Counted from the stretch's first letter, positions 35,179-44,554 are shown. The stretch is 59,756 bases of DNA from Comamonadaceae bacterium (GCA_947454955.1 CANGLW010000015.1:1-59756); one strand, 5' to 3'. The notes: generated by a model from the sequence alone, not told the origin. Program-made: numbers and translations.

Positions 35179-36588
35179 TCAAGCCAGCAGTTTTTCCTCG
35201 AAACGCACCACGTCTTCCTCGCCCAGGTAGCTGCCCGACTGCACCTCGATCAAGGTGCACGGCATCTGGCCCGGGTTGTAGAGCCGGTGTTTTTGGCCTG
35301 CAGCAATGTAGGCGCTGCGGTTGGGGGTCATCACAATGTCTTGGTCGCCGGTGGCAATGTGGGCCAAACCGCTGATGACCACCCAATGCTCGCTGCGATG
35401 CTCATGCAACTGCAGGCTCAGGCTGGCGCCGGGCTTGATGTGCAGTGAGCGGATCTTGAAACCCGGGCTTTCGTGAATCAGGTGGTAGCTGCCCCAGCTG
35501 CGGTGCACCACGTTGGCCGACTGGTAAGCCGAGCCTTGAGAGCGCAGCTGCGCCAACAGACTGCCCAGCTTGGGGGCGTACTGCTTGTCTGCGACCAAAA
35601 TTGCATCCGGGGTGTCGACCACCAACAGGTTGTCCACCCCCACCACCCCCACCGGTCGGCCTTGCGCCTGGACCGTGCAGTTGCTCGAACCGTCCAGCAT
35701 CACCGTGCCGTGGCTGCGGTTGCCTTGCGCATCTGGCATGGTGAGTTCACCCAGCTCAGCCCATTGGCCGATGTCAGACCAAGCCATGTCGCAAGTGACC
35801 AAGGCCACCTGCGATGAGGCTTGAAGCACCGCCTCTTCAATAGACACATGCGGCAACAGCCCAAAGGTTGAGGCGTCTAACACCAGCTGAGAGACGCCGC
35901 GCCCACTGGATGCCCGCGAGTGTTGCAAACAGTTCTGCACGGCAGCCACCAATTCAGGCGCATGCGCCGAGGCTTGCCCCAACAATGTTGCAGCACTCAC
36001 GCAATAAATGCCGGTGTTCCACACATGGTGGCCGCTGGCCGCCATGACTTTGGCTTGCGCCAAATCAGGTTGGGTATGCAGTCGGGTGACGCGCTGGTCT
36101 TTCAGTTCAAAGTAGTCATACGCCGTTTCAGGCCCAGTGGGCTTCACACCCAGGGCCACCCACTGCCCCTGCTCGGCCATGCTGAACGCCTGGGCCATGG
36201 CGGCTTCAAACACATCCTGACGTTCAATCAAGTGGTCGGCTGGCAACACCAACATCAGGGCATCACCGCCGTGGGTTTGCGCGACCTGTAAGGCCGCGGC
36301 GATCAAGGCCGCAGCTGTCCCGCGCCCCACCGGCTCCAAAATAAAGTTGGTGGGCACGGTGCGGGCATTGACCTCGCGGTACTCGTCCTCGCTGCTGAAA
36401 AAAAGTTCGCGGTTGGTGACCGTGAGCACCTCGGTGAGCCCAATGAGATGGTGGCCACGCAAGAATGCTTTTTGCAGCAAGGTCTGGCCGTCGTTCAAGC
36501 GAATGAAGGCCTTGGGCTGAGCTTCACCAGGCTTAGGCCAGAAACGGAAGTTCGGATCACCGCTGAGGATGGTCTGGATCAGTTTCAC
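35179..36588 (-). CDS. ManC-like bifunctional GDP-mannose pyrophosphorylase / mannose-6-phosphate isomerase with degenerate transferase motifs
   Basis: 469 residues, close to the family's usual 470-480. The C-terminal type II isomerase cupin is complete (SLSLQLHEHRSEHWVVISG, YIAAGQKHRLYNPG, TLIEVQSGSYLGEEDVVRFEE). The N-terminal nucleotidyltransferase keeps PVGRGTAAALIAAA-like and HVWNTGIY segments. However, its loop GGSGTRLWP reads GDPNFRFWP, and the FVEKP motif reads LHTQP, losing residues that bind nucleotide and sugar phosphate. It may supply mannose phosphate only, or use an unusual substrate. It is next to exopolysaccharide genes and likely serves that locus. Confidence 0.8.
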   Translation of the reverse strand: MKLIQTILSGDPNFRFWPKPGEAQPKAFIRLNDGQTLLQKAFLRGHHLIGLTEVLTVTNRELFFSSEDEYREVNARTVPTNFILEPVGRGTAAALIAAALQVAQTHGGDALMLVLPADHLIERQDVFEAAMAQAFSMAEQGQWVALGVKPTGPETAYDYFELKDQRVTRLHTQPDLAQAKVMAASGHHVWNTGIYCVSAATLLGQASAHAPELVAAVQNCLQHSRASSGRGVSQLVLDASTFGLLPHVSIEEAVLQASSQVALVTCDMAWSDIGQWAELGELTMPDAQGNRSHGTVMLDGSSNCTVQAQGRPVGVVGVDNLLVVDTPDAILVADKQYAPKLGSLLAQLRSQGSAYQSANVVHRSWGSYHLIHESPGFKIRSLHIKPGASLSLQLHEHRSEHWVVISGLAHIATGDQDIVMTPNRSAYIAAGQKHRLYNPGQMPCTLIEVQSGSYLGEEDVVRFEEKLLA

Positions 36589-36701
36589 AGCAAGCGGCTT
36601 TCAAGAGCGAAGTGAAGGATGAGGGGCATGCGCAGCAGTTTAAAAATCTGGGGCTGCATCAAGGGCATGAAAAGCCACGCAATGCGTGACCAGTTGGCGC
36701 G

Positions 36702-38015
36702 CTAACCCGGTTGACGCACAAAGGCACGACCATTCCAAATGCTGAAGCCAAAGCGCTTGGCACGCAAAGCTTCAATCAAGTCTGACAAAGCTTGGGCTGT
36801 CACATCATGGATGTCGTGCAGCAACACAATGCCGCCGTCCATCTCTTCTGCGGCTTTGAGGGTGTTGTCCACCAATTGCTGGGGCGTCTTGGCGTCCCAA
36901 TCCCGGCTGTCGATGTTCCAGAACAGGGGGTACAAGCCAGCGTCTTCGATGGCAAGCAAGGTTTTGTAGTCTGAGTCGCCATAGGGCGGGCGGAAAAACC
37001 GTGTTTGGTTTTTAGAACCCTGGCTGGCTTTGCTGATGAAACGCTGGGCCGAGGTGATTTGTGTGCGAGCCGCTTCGAACGCAAGTTTGGACATATTGGG
37101 GTGCGAGTAGGTATGGTTTGCCACCACATGCCCCTCTTTGAGCAAGCGCTCCTGAATTTGTAGCGTGGTTTTCACGTTTTCAGAGCCGATGTGATCCCCA
37201 TCAAAGATCGAGCCCAACTGAAAAAACATGGCCTTGACCTTGTGGCGTTTGAGCACATCCAAAATGATGGGTGTGTTGCTCATGTGCGGGCCATCATCGA
37301 AGGTCAGTACCACGGTTCTGGGCGGCACGTTCAGGTCCAAGTCGGCATAGGTCTTGAACATCTCTTTCTTCGACGCCACGCGCTCAAAATCTTGTTCAGC
37401 GCGGCCCCAACGCTGCACCAACTCCGCCAGGTTCATGTCTTTGAAGGCAGGTGCTTCGGTGATTTTCAAAGGGTCGGCAGCTTGCAACAGCGTGTCATAC
37501 GTCAAAGACTTTTGTCGCGCGTTTTTGAGTTGCAACAGCAAGCCCGGGGAAAGATCAGATTGAAAATACACCTCCTTGAGCACCCTGGCGTAGGCCACAT
37601 GATCGAGGTCACTCACCATGGTGGCTTGCAAGCGCTCGAAAAACAGGCTGAGCAATTCTGAACGTTCGCTGAAGGAGTAAGACACCAGGTCAATGGCCAG
37701 TCGGTGTGACTCCATCTTGTGTTGAAAGTCCACAAACTTCGCGATGGACTTCAAACGCTGATCGGCAGGTCGCGTCACCAAGGCGGCCGTGAGGAACATG
37801 TGCTCCAGCCAGTACTGGCGCAGCAAATCAAGTTTGTAGGTGATTGAAGCCTGCTCATTTCTCACCAATGGTCGCAAGTCCTTCACTTCAGAATGCTTGG
37901 CTTGTGCTTGCGCAAGGCTCGGTGGCAAACACGCCAGCAAGCACACCACCAGCCCCAAGAAGCCGCTTTGAAGAACTGACAGACGCCACGCCCTGGCAAA
38001 GATGTGTGTGACCAT
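36702..38015 (-). CDS. secreted polysaccharide deacetylase (NodB/PgaB-like domain)
   Basis: About 437 residues from ATG 38015 with a signal peptide (ending SLAQAQA). The first half (to about 240) is a helical region without recognised family. The C-terminal half is a carbohydrate esterase 4 fold: TFDDGPHMSNTP (metal Asp pair), HTYSHPNMSKL (H-x4-H), RFFRPPYGDSDYKT and LLHDIHDVTAQ. It should remove acetyl groups from a GlcNAc-type polymer in the periplasm. The GH18-like gene starts 12 bp away on the other strand. Gene position suggests it is the deacetylase of the neighbouring synthase. Confidence 0.87.
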   Translation of the reverse strand: MVTHIFARAWRLSVLQSGFLGLVVCLLACLPPSLAQAQAKHSEVKDLRPLVRNEQASITYKLDLLRQYWLEHMFLTAALVTRPADQRLKSIAKFVDFQHKMESHRLAIDLVSYSFSERSELLSLFFERLQATMVSDLDHVAYARVLKEVYFQSDLSPGLLLQLKNARQKSLTYDTLLQAADPLKITEAPAFKDMNLAELVQRWGRAEQDFERVASKKEMFKTYADLDLNVPPRTVVLTFDDGPHMSNTPIILDVLKRHKVKAMFFQLGSIFDGDHIGSENVKTTLQIQERLLKEGHVVANHTYSHPNMSKLAFEAARTQITSAQRFISKASQGSKNQTRFFRPPYGDSDYKTLLAIEDAGLYPLFWNIDSRDWDAKTPQQLVDNTLKAAEEMDGGIVLLHDIHDVTAQALSDLIEALRAKRFGFSIWNGRAFVRQPG

Positions 38016-38027
38016 GGATAACCTGCA

Positions 38028-39128
38028 ATGAATCGGACTAAATCGCACCTCTTGATGATTGTCGTCCTGTGCGTCGCGCTCTTAAGCCCGCAATTGGGGC
38101 GCACTCAAGGGGCTTCTCAACTCTGGGGCTACGCGGCCTGGTGGTTGCCCGAGGGTTGGAAAACCGTGCCGCTGGAACACCTGCAACGGGTGGTGTTTTT
38201 CCAAATAGAAATCGAGGCCGATGGACGCTTAGACAAGCGCCATGGGTGGCCGCAAGACTGGTCGGACTTGATCGCACAAACCCGCGCCAAAGGGGTGCCG
38301 CTGGACCTGGGACTCTCACTGCTGGACTTGCACACGTTCAACCAACTCTTTGGCAGCGAGGCAGCCACACAACACCTCTTGGCCCAAGCCACCGCTTTGC
38401 TGGACCACCCGGCGGTGAGTGGCTTGCACATCGATGTGGAAGTGCATGTGAATGATGGTGCCACCTCCGCTGCGATCAAGCGGTTTCGCTATTGGTTGGC
38501 TGAACTGACCAAGCGCATGAAGCAAGGTCCACGTGAGCGAATGCTGTCGGTGTTTTTACCAGCCGGTGACTACGCCTTGATTTACGACAGCGCCAGCCTG
38601 GCCCTGGTGGATCGGGTGGTGCTGCAAGGTTATGACGTGCATTACAAAGGTGGCCCCAACGCTGGCCCCCTCTCCCCTTTGCGTGGCAACTACTACACCA
38701 ATTGGGAAAAACTGGTGACCATGAGCGATGAACTCAAGGTGCCGCGCCACAAAGTCATCATGAGTTTTCCGCTCTATGGCTATGAGTGGGATGTGCCCGA
38801 CTGCACGCGCTTTGGCGCCCACCGCGGCGAGAGCCGCTACACCGCCTTGCGTCCGGTGGACCCCGACAAACTGCCCGACTTCAAAGTGGATGTGCAAACA
38901 CGCGTAGCCGCGCATGGCAGCCGCATGGACCTGGAAAGCGGCTCGATGAGCTACCAACTCAGCAACCCGCAAGGCGGTTGCACCGTGGGCTGGTACGAGG
39001 GGGAGGACAGTCTGGTGCTGAAATCAGCCTGGGCACGCTTGCAGGGTTTGCAAGGCCTGGCGTTTTTTGCCCTGGGTTACGACCACGGCCTGACCGTGCG
39101 CCGTGTCATGCCAGCGCCTCTTCGATGA
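38028..39128 (+). CDS. secreted glycoside hydrolase family 18-like protein
   Basis: 366 residues, with a signal peptide (LLMIVVLCVALLSPQLGRTQG). The chitinase-like TIM barrel is suggested by LQRVVFFQIEIEADG, GVPLDLGLSLLD and the catalytic-type segment GLHIDVEVHV (D-x-E). Later VLQGYDVHY and IMSFPLYGYEWDVPD fit GH18 strands. It probably cleaves or binds a GlcNAc-containing polymer, a role played in PgaB by a fused glycosidase domain. It is the only rightward gene in the locus, converging on the 68-residue membrane protein and head-to-head with the deacetylase. Confidence 0.78.
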   Translation: MNRTKSHLLMIVVLCVALLSPQLGRTQGASQLWGYAAWWLPEGWKTVPLEHLQRVVFFQIEIEADGRLDKRHGWPQDWSDLIAQTRAKGVPLDLGLSLLDLHTFNQLFGSEAATQHLLAQATALLDHPAVSGLHIDVEVHVNDGATSAAIKRFRYWLAELTKRMKQGPRERMLSVFLPAGDYALIYDSASLALVDRVVLQGYDVHYKGGPNAGPLSPLRGNYYTNWEKLVTMSDELKVPRHKVIMSFPLYGYEWDVPDCTRFGAHRGESRYTALRPVDPDKLPDFKVDVQTRVAAHGSRMDLESGSMSYQLSNPQGGCTVGWYEGEDSLVLKSAWARLQGLQGLAFFALGYDHGLTVRRVMPAPLR

Positions 39129-39144
39129 GGGCTTAGACCGAGGT

Positions 39145-39351
39145 TCAGGGCTTAGGCATCACACCAGGCTTGTAGCGGGTGATGAAGATGGGTTGGTAGT
39201 GCACAGGCTGGCGCGGTGCGGGCGCCTTGAGCTTGTTGCTGGGTTTGCGCCGGTCACGCAAACGAAAGGCCATGTAAGCAGCCACAGCCACCAGCAAAGT
39301 GCCGATGGTGGCCACCAAGATCACCGTGGCGAGTAAGGACAAGAGTTCCAT
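39145..39351 (-). CDS. small single-helix membrane protein (PgaD-like position)
   Basis: 68 residues with one long hydrophobic helix (residues 5-30) and a basic, Pro-rich cytoplasmic tail. The start codon overlaps the stop of the glycosyltransferase (TGATG), implying coupled translation. PgaD of E. coli is also a small membrane partner that activates PgaC, so this is a candidate functional equivalent, but no sequence signature confirms it. Confidence 0.65.
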   Translation of the reverse strand: MELLSLLATVILVATIGTLLVAVAAYMAFRLRDRRKPSNKLKAPAPRQPVHYQPIFITRYKPGVMPKP

Positions 39352-40700
39352 CAGAGTTTTCCTTCACGTTGTAATTTACCCCAACCCATGGCGGTGCCCC
39401 GCCACTCTTCCACCGTGGCCAGGACCTTGGCCACATCGATGATGGTGATGTAGAAGGTCCGAAAGGCCAGCGAATACCAAATGAGACCCGCCTCTTCTTC
39501 CTCCACCACCACGCAGTAGCTGGCAGAAATCAAATCAAGCACGGTGAGTTGCAGCCACCAAAAAAACATGAGCGAGACCATGCCGTAAGTCACCCCGATG
39601 TAGGCAAAAAACACATTGCCCAGCACGGTGGAGATGGGCCAAACCACGCCCTCAAACAGCATGTACCAAAGGATGAAGCAGTTGATGCCCGCCTTGCCCG
39701 GGCGCCACAAAGCCCAGCGGTGTTTGCGGGTGGCTTGCAAAATGCCACGCGTCCAGCGGTAGCGTTGCTTGAGCAAGTCCAGCAAACGGCTGGGCGTTTC
39801 CACCAGGGCCACGGCTGATGGTTCGTACGCAATGTGCCAACCGCGCATGAGCAGCTTCAAGGTCAGGTCGCAGTCTTCGGCAAAGGTGTCTTGGTCGTAA
39901 CCACCTACCTCTTGCAACACCGATTTACGAAACACACCGAGTGGCCCGGGGATGATGTTGACCGAGCGCATGAAGCTTTGCGCCTTGCGCGCCATGGCCA
40001 GGCCTTCCACATATTCAAGCGCTTGCACCCGCGTCCATATGTTCTCGCGGTTGTACACCTTCACATTGCCCGCGACTGCACCGATGCGCGGGTCTTCAAA
40101 ATGGCGAATGCAAGCGCGCAAGGTGTTAGGCGAGAGCTTGGTGTCGCCATCCATGTTGAGTATGAACTCACCGCGCGCGTGCATCATCCCGCTGTTCAAG
40201 GCATCGGCCTTGCCACCGTTTTTCTTGGTGATGACACGCACCGGCACAAAACGGCTGGCACGCGCAGCGGCCAGGGCTTTGTCGTAGGTGTCGTCGGTCG
40301 AGCCATCGTCCACCACCAATACCTCGTAGTTGGGGTAGTCCAGCACCAGCAAAGAGGCAATGGCTGCCTCAATCACTGGGCCTTCGTTGTAGGCCGGTAC
40401 CACCAGGCTGATCAAGGGAAAGGTCGCGTCTTGCGGCTCCACATGCCGTGCCTGACCCTTGAGGTGGTCAAGGTGCTCTAAAAACGAATAGAGGATGAGC
40501 ACGCCATAGCGCACAAACAAAATACCCAGAAACACCAGCAGGTAAAGCGAGATGAATTGCAACACCGTATCACCCATGAGCAGCTCGATGGAAGGCGCGA
40601 TGTTGGCCCGCACAGCCGAGTAGGCATACACCGAGACCAGCAGCAACAGGGCCAGCGCCGAGAGCGCATACAGGTAGCGCTTGGACTGGTGCATCACCAA
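39351..40700 (-). CDS. processive family 2 glycosyltransferase, PgaC/IcaA-like
   Basis: The 449-residue inner-membrane synthase has two N-terminal helices, a GT-A domain and three or more C-terminal helices. Motifs: VVDDGSTDDTYD (first Asp), MDGDTKL (DxD), FAEDCDLTLKL (TED-like base) and QRYRWTRG (QxxRW). This is the set for processive synthases making poly-beta-1,6-GlcNAc, chitin or similar. No PilZ domain follows, unlike BcsA, so c-di-GMP must act through a partner. It overlaps its upstream neighbour by 7 bp. Confidence 0.88.
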   Translation of the reverse strand: MVMHQSKRYLYALSALALLLLVSVYAYSAVRANIAPSIELLMGDTVLQFISLYLLVFLGILFVRYGVLILYSFLEHLDHLKGQARHVEPQDATFPLISLVVPAYNEGPVIEAAIASLLVLDYPNYEVLVVDDGSTDDTYDKALAAARASRFVPVRVITKKNGGKADALNSGMMHARGEFILNMDGDTKLSPNTLRACIRHFEDPRIGAVAGNVKVYNRENIWTRVQALEYVEGLAMARKAQSFMRSVNIIPGPLGVFRKSVLQEVGGYDQDTFAEDCDLTLKLLMRGWHIAYEPSAVALVETPSRLLDLLKQRYRWTRGILQATRKHRWALWRPGKAGINCFILWYMLFEGVVWPISTVLGNVFFAYIGVTYGMVSLMFFWWLQLTVLDLISASYCVVVEEEEAGLIWYSLAFRTFYITIIDVAKVLATVEEWRGTAMGWGKLQREGKL

Positions 40701-42217
40701 AGCTTTTCGACGTTGACGTTCACAAAAGAAGCACGGTATGCGGCATCGTCACGTCTATTGGCCAAGGTGGTGGCGTTGATGCCCAAGGCGTAGTCGGGGC
40801 TGAGCCAGCGTTTACCTGCCAGCGATGCACTCCAGGCCGGGCCACCGTCGCCATACAACTTGTTGCCGGCTTGAGCGCTGGCAAACAGGCTCCAGTTCTC
40901 GGCCTCCCAAGACTGGCTGACCCCTAAGCTGGCCGTGCCGTAGCCGCTGGTGGGCGACCAGTAATCGGGGGTGTTGACCTGGGCGTTGCGGGTGTCGGTC
41001 ACCACAAAGGTTTTGAAGCCTGGCCCGAGCGGTCGCCAAGCTGGCGTGAACTTGATTTGCGAGGCCAGCAGGCTGTTGCTGTCCGACACCTGGTAGGCGT
41101 TGGCGCTGAGCGCGAACTCACCCCAGCGGCCGTCTGAGGTGTGGTCCAAGCCCAATTGGGTGGCGCTGTGGCGCGCAGCGATCGACCGGGCGCTGTAGTT
41201 GAGCGCGCCCCAATTCACACGCGACAAGGTGGCGTAGGTGGCCCCATCAGTAAGCTTGAGACGCACACCACCAAAAATTTGTGTATCGGGTGCAGTTTGC
41301 AAGTCCAAGTGCAAGCGCGGTGCAAAGCGCAAATCGAGCGCCTCATAACGCAGACCCAGGCTTTTGTTTTGGGCCTGCTGATAAGGCGCGAAACCAGGTA
41401 AGGCATCGGCCGAACTTTGCACACCACGCGCCTCCACCGCATAAATGCGCAGGCCCGTGCTGTTGCGCCAGGTGTGCATGGCCGTCAGGTTGTCAAACAC
41501 CAAACCCTGGTTGTCTTGGGCACGCCCCAAGCCAAGCACAGTGCTGGGTCGCAACTGGCGCGACGCCAGGGTCAAGCCAATGCGGGCATCTGCGTTACCG
41601 GGGGCCACGGCCAAGACCTGTTGGTAAGCCGGCGCGGCCAGTTCCTGGCGGCCACGCCAACGCTCGGCATTGGCCAAGCCCAATCGGGCCGCGGCATCAA
41701 AGGGCGTGAAAAACAAACTGCGGTAATACGGCAAGGCCTGATCGGTCTTGCCCGTCCAAGCCAAGGCATTGGCCAAACGCAAGCGTTGCTCTTGGGTCAG
41801 CACCACCCCGCTTTGCACCAGCTTGAGCCCTTCGCTGGCGGCTTGGGGGTACTTTTCTTGCAGGTAGAACTTGTCGAAATCTGCGCTGCGTGCGGATGCG
41901 CCAGCGTTACCGTTGGACTCGGGCTCCAGGCTTTGCGCACGCACAGCTTGGGTGAAGGTGGGCGCCACCAAGCCCCCAGGCTTGACCGCGCCGCCCACCA
42001 CCGGCGGGCTCGGCGGCACATTGGTCGGCGGCAAGGCACGGGGTTTGAGTTGCAGCTCATCAGGCAACACAAAGGCAGGGCCGGTGGGCTGCGGAAACAT
42101 CGAGGCCAGGTTGCCCGCAATGCGCAGGTTCAAGCTCTCGGTGCCAGAAGTCTGGGCGTGCAAACCAGCTGCACACAGCAGGGTCAAACCGGGCAAGAGG
42201 CGCGCGACGAACAACAT
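40694..42217 (-). CDS. outer-membrane export protein with TPR segment and beta-barrel (PgaA/BcsC-like)
   Basis: 507 residues with a signal peptide (LLPGLTLLCAAGLHA). A TPR-like helical stretch at about 115-220 (YPQAASEGLKLVQSG, RLRLANALAWTGKTDQALPYY) is followed by many amphipathic beta strands up to an aromatic C-terminus (VNVNVEKLW), as in outer-membrane barrels. The TPR region is much shorter than in PgaA or BcsC. It lies between the BcsE-like and synthase genes and presumably exports the polymer. Confidence 0.8.
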   Translation of the reverse strand: MLFVARLLPGLTLLCAAGLHAQTSGTESLNLRIAGNLASMFPQPTGPAFVLPDELQLKPRALPPTNVPPSPPVVGGAVKPGGLVAPTFTQAVRAQSLEPESNGNAGASARSADFDKFYLQEKYPQAASEGLKLVQSGVVLTQEQRLRLANALAWTGKTDQALPYYRSLFFTPFDAAARLGLANAERWRGRQELAAPAYQQVLAVAPGNADARIGLTLASRQLRPSTVLGLGRAQDNQGLVFDNLTAMHTWRNSTGLRIYAVEARGVQSSADALPGFAPYQQAQNKSLGLRYEALDLRFAPRLHLDLQTAPDTQIFGGVRLKLTDGATYATLSRVNWGALNYSARSIAARHSATQLGLDHTSDGRWGEFALSANAYQVSDSNSLLASQIKFTPAWRPLGPGFKTFVVTDTRNAQVNTPDYWSPTSGYGTASLGVSQSWEAENWSLFASAQAGNKLYGDGGPAWSASLAGKRWLSPDYALGINATTLANRRDDAAYRASFVNVNVEKLW

Positions 42218-42226
42218 GGATCAACC

Positions 42227-44260
42227 TCAGTGGGGGGACTGATGGGTGGGCAAAGCCTGTAGCATCTTTTGCAACAAGGCCGCGGTGTTGGGCTCATCAA
42301 AACGCGGCGATGCGCTGGCACCAACCCAAGCTGGGTGGATGGGTTGGTTCAAAGCCACCTGCCCTTCGGCCTTCGCCTGCCATGGGTGCGACCAGGGGTC
42401 TGCATCAGCTGTGACCACCGGGGCGATGGCGGCGGCCTCGTGCCCTGCATGCAAGTGACTCAAGGGTGTGCCGTGCGGCGAGCTGATCAAGGCGGTGTAA
42501 GACGGGTTCTCAACGTCTGTCATGGCAGGCTCATGCAACTCAGGCTGAGCCAGATGCGCAGCTTGCAACATGCTTGCCGCTTGCACCTCTGCATACACCG
42601 CCATCTGAGGTTCCATCTGCGTTTGCGGTTGGGGCTCGGGCACAGGCGGTGTGTGAGGCAAATCGCGGTTGGCCAAGGCCTGGGGGCTGGGGCCCAAGTG
42701 CTCAGGCAAATCGTTGGGGAAGTGGTAGCCCTGCACACTGAGTGAGAGCTGTCGGGTTTGTTGCAAGATCGAGGCGTTGTTGCTCAGCACCCCAGGCTCT
42801 TGGAAACCTTCGCGTGTGGCCGGTGGCATGACCTTGGCCCACACCTGCGAGAGTTGGTCGGGCGGGCAACCGCAGAAAAAGAAATAACAGTTCACGCCGT
42901 CGGTGGTGAACAAGTCGCCTTGGCGGTGCACCTGCACCGTCTTGAGCAAAGCCAACACCTGGTCTGGCGACACGAGGGGCGCTATCACCAGGCTGGAGGG
43001 CACATTGAGTTGGTTCAAACGCTCCACCACCTGCAAAACCTCACTGCAAAAACTGCTGGGGTGGGCATACCCCATGCGCGAGGGCGTGGTGACGTTGAGC
43101 AGGGCTTGTTCAAAATCAATAGCAAGATCGCGACTGAATACCTGGCCTTGCAGCGATTCGAGCATCAAGAGCATGCGCGCCTCGGTCATGTCGCGGTGCA
43201 GAATCAAATTAGCGCCTAAGCGCAGCAACAACACTTCGTTGGCATAGCGCAAAGACATGTCGCGCTCCACCACCACGATGCGTGCGCGACGGCCCAAGGA
43301 CAAACGCAAAGCGTGCACCGACTCAGCCAAGCCACGCAAACTCTGACCAGGCTTGAAGCACAAGAGCACGGTGGGTGTGGGCGAGCCCATCGCTTCGCGC
43401 AGGATGGTCATGACCGATTCGGTCTTGGACCATTGCCCGGGCACCATCTGGCTCAAGGTGTCGAGCTGGTTGTCCAGGTAGTAGTAATCGTTGCTTTGGC
43501 CCTCGGTCTGCCGTCCCTCAAAGCCGGCACCCTTGATCAGCCCGGCACCAGCCTCAGGTGCTGTGGGCTGTACCTGGTACCAACCGTTGTCCAAAATGCT
43601 CAAGGCAAAGTCTTTGGCCGCCACCGTGCCTGAGGGCGATTGCCAGTATTCAAAGCGCAGGTTCAAACCATCGTTGTGACCGCCTAAGCGCGCAATGCCA
43701 CGCAGGCTGTCCATCAAACCATTCAAGCACGCAGCAGCCCCGGGCACGGCTGCCACACGGGTGAACACCAAAAGCATGGTGATGCCTTGCGCGCGCGCCC
43801 AATGGCTCAGCACCTCCGCCTGGCCTGAAGCCAAGCCCATGTCGTGCAGGCTCAGCAAATCATCGGCCTGGTCCACCACCAAGAGGCTGTCGCGGGGCAG
43901 ACCGAAATGCTCCAGCTCTTGCACAAAAGCGGGCGTGCCATGACGAAAAATTTTCTTGGTGAAGTCGGTCTGCTGCTGAAACACTTGCAAGCGCCCGGTT
44001 TGCACCGCGTCTTCGGTGGCAGACAAACCCAACTGCGCCAGCCGCTCCAGCCAAGGCTGCGGGGGGGTGGCCAACAAAAGGCTGGTGAGCAAACCCTGAT
44101 CGAGGGCGCCACTCAAACTGGCGGTCAGCAAAGGGAAGCGTGCGGGCGGTGTGTCCACCACCAGGGCGTACACGCCACCGGGCGAGAGGATGTCGATCGC
44201 CTCAGGCAGGTCTTGCACATGCAAGCGCAAACTCGGCGTAGCGGTTGAAGTGAAAACCAT
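42227..44260 (-). CDS. BcsE-like c-di-GMP-binding protein (GIL domain)
   Basis: 677 residues, cytoplasmic. The N-terminal part (LSPGGVYALVVDTP, GLPRDSLLVVDQADDLLSLHD, NLRFEYWQSPSGTVAAKDFAL) resembles a RecA-like BcsE module. The middle region (about 300-400) carries a GIL-type pattern: IVVVERDMSLRYANEVLLLRLGANLILHRDM. The last 150-200 residues are Pro/Gln/His-rich and look disordered. BcsE normally tunes cellulose synthesis in bcs operons; here it heads an operon with a Pga-type synthase. Whether it binds c-di-GMP is inferred from the family. Confidence 0.78.
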   Translation of the reverse strand: MVFTSTATPSLRLHVQDLPEAIDILSPGGVYALVVDTPPARFPLLTASLSGALDQGLLTSLLLATPPQPWLERLAQLGLSATEDAVQTGRLQVFQQQTDFTKKIFRHGTPAFVQELEHFGLPRDSLLVVDQADDLLSLHDMGLASGQAEVLSHWARAQGITMLLVFTRVAAVPGAAACLNGLMDSLRGIARLGGHNDGLNLRFEYWQSPSGTVAAKDFALSILDNGWYQVQPTAPEAGAGLIKGAGFEGRQTEGQSNDYYYLDNQLDTLSQMVPGQWSKTESVMTILREAMGSPTPTVLLCFKPGQSLRGLAESVHALRLSLGRRARIVVVERDMSLRYANEVLLLRLGANLILHRDMTEARMLLMLESLQGQVFSRDLAIDFEQALLNVTTPSRMGYAHPSSFCSEVLQVVERLNQLNVPSSLVIAPLVSPDQVLALLKTVQVHRQGDLFTTDGVNCYFFFCGCPPDQLSQVWAKVMPPATREGFQEPGVLSNNASILQQTRQLSLSVQGYHFPNDLPEHLGPSPQALANRDLPHTPPVPEPQPQTQMEPQMAVYAEVQAASMLQAAHLAQPELHEPAMTDVENPSYTALISSPHGTPLSHLHAGHEAAAIAPVVTADADPWSHPWQAKAEGQVALNQPIHPAWVGASASPRFDEPNTAALLQKMLQALPTHQSPH

Positions 44261-44385
44261 GACGGATCAGCAAGCACCTAAGGGTTGAACCCATGACCCG
44301 GCGGCGCACTTGCACGGCCCGGCTGCCAGACGCGCACACGCGCACGTCTGACCATGGATCTTTGGGGAAAATGATAGGGGTGCAG

Positions 44386-44427
44386 GTGCTTGGGCTAAGC
44401 ACGGTAATGCACCCGCGCAAGGGTGCA
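44386..44427. other. two tandem hairpins in the bcsE-like leader / after tRNA-Leu
   Basis: GTGCTT-GGGCT-AAGCAC (44386-44402) and TGCACCC-GCGCAA-GGGTGCA (44408-44427) adjoin in the 207-bp spacer. They may end the tRNA-Leu transcript or regulate the downstream mRNA. Neither is followed by a good T run reading leftward, so the role is unclear. Confidence 0.45.
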
Positions 44428-44467
44428 ATTTGCTTTTTCAGAGGGCCGGGTTGCGCTTGGTGCGCCG

Positions 44468-44554
44468 TGGTGCGACTGACTGGACTCGAACCAGCACATC
44501 CTTGCGGACGACAGGACCTAAACCTGTTGCGTCTACCAATTTCGCCACAGTCGC
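44468..44554 (-). tRNA. tRNA-Leu (UAG)
   Basis: An 87-nt class II tRNA with encoded CCA. Acceptor stem GCGACTG/CAGTCGC, anticodon loop containing TAG, a long variable arm (GTCCGCAAGGAT) and T arm GGTTCGAGTCC. Confidence 0.97.
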
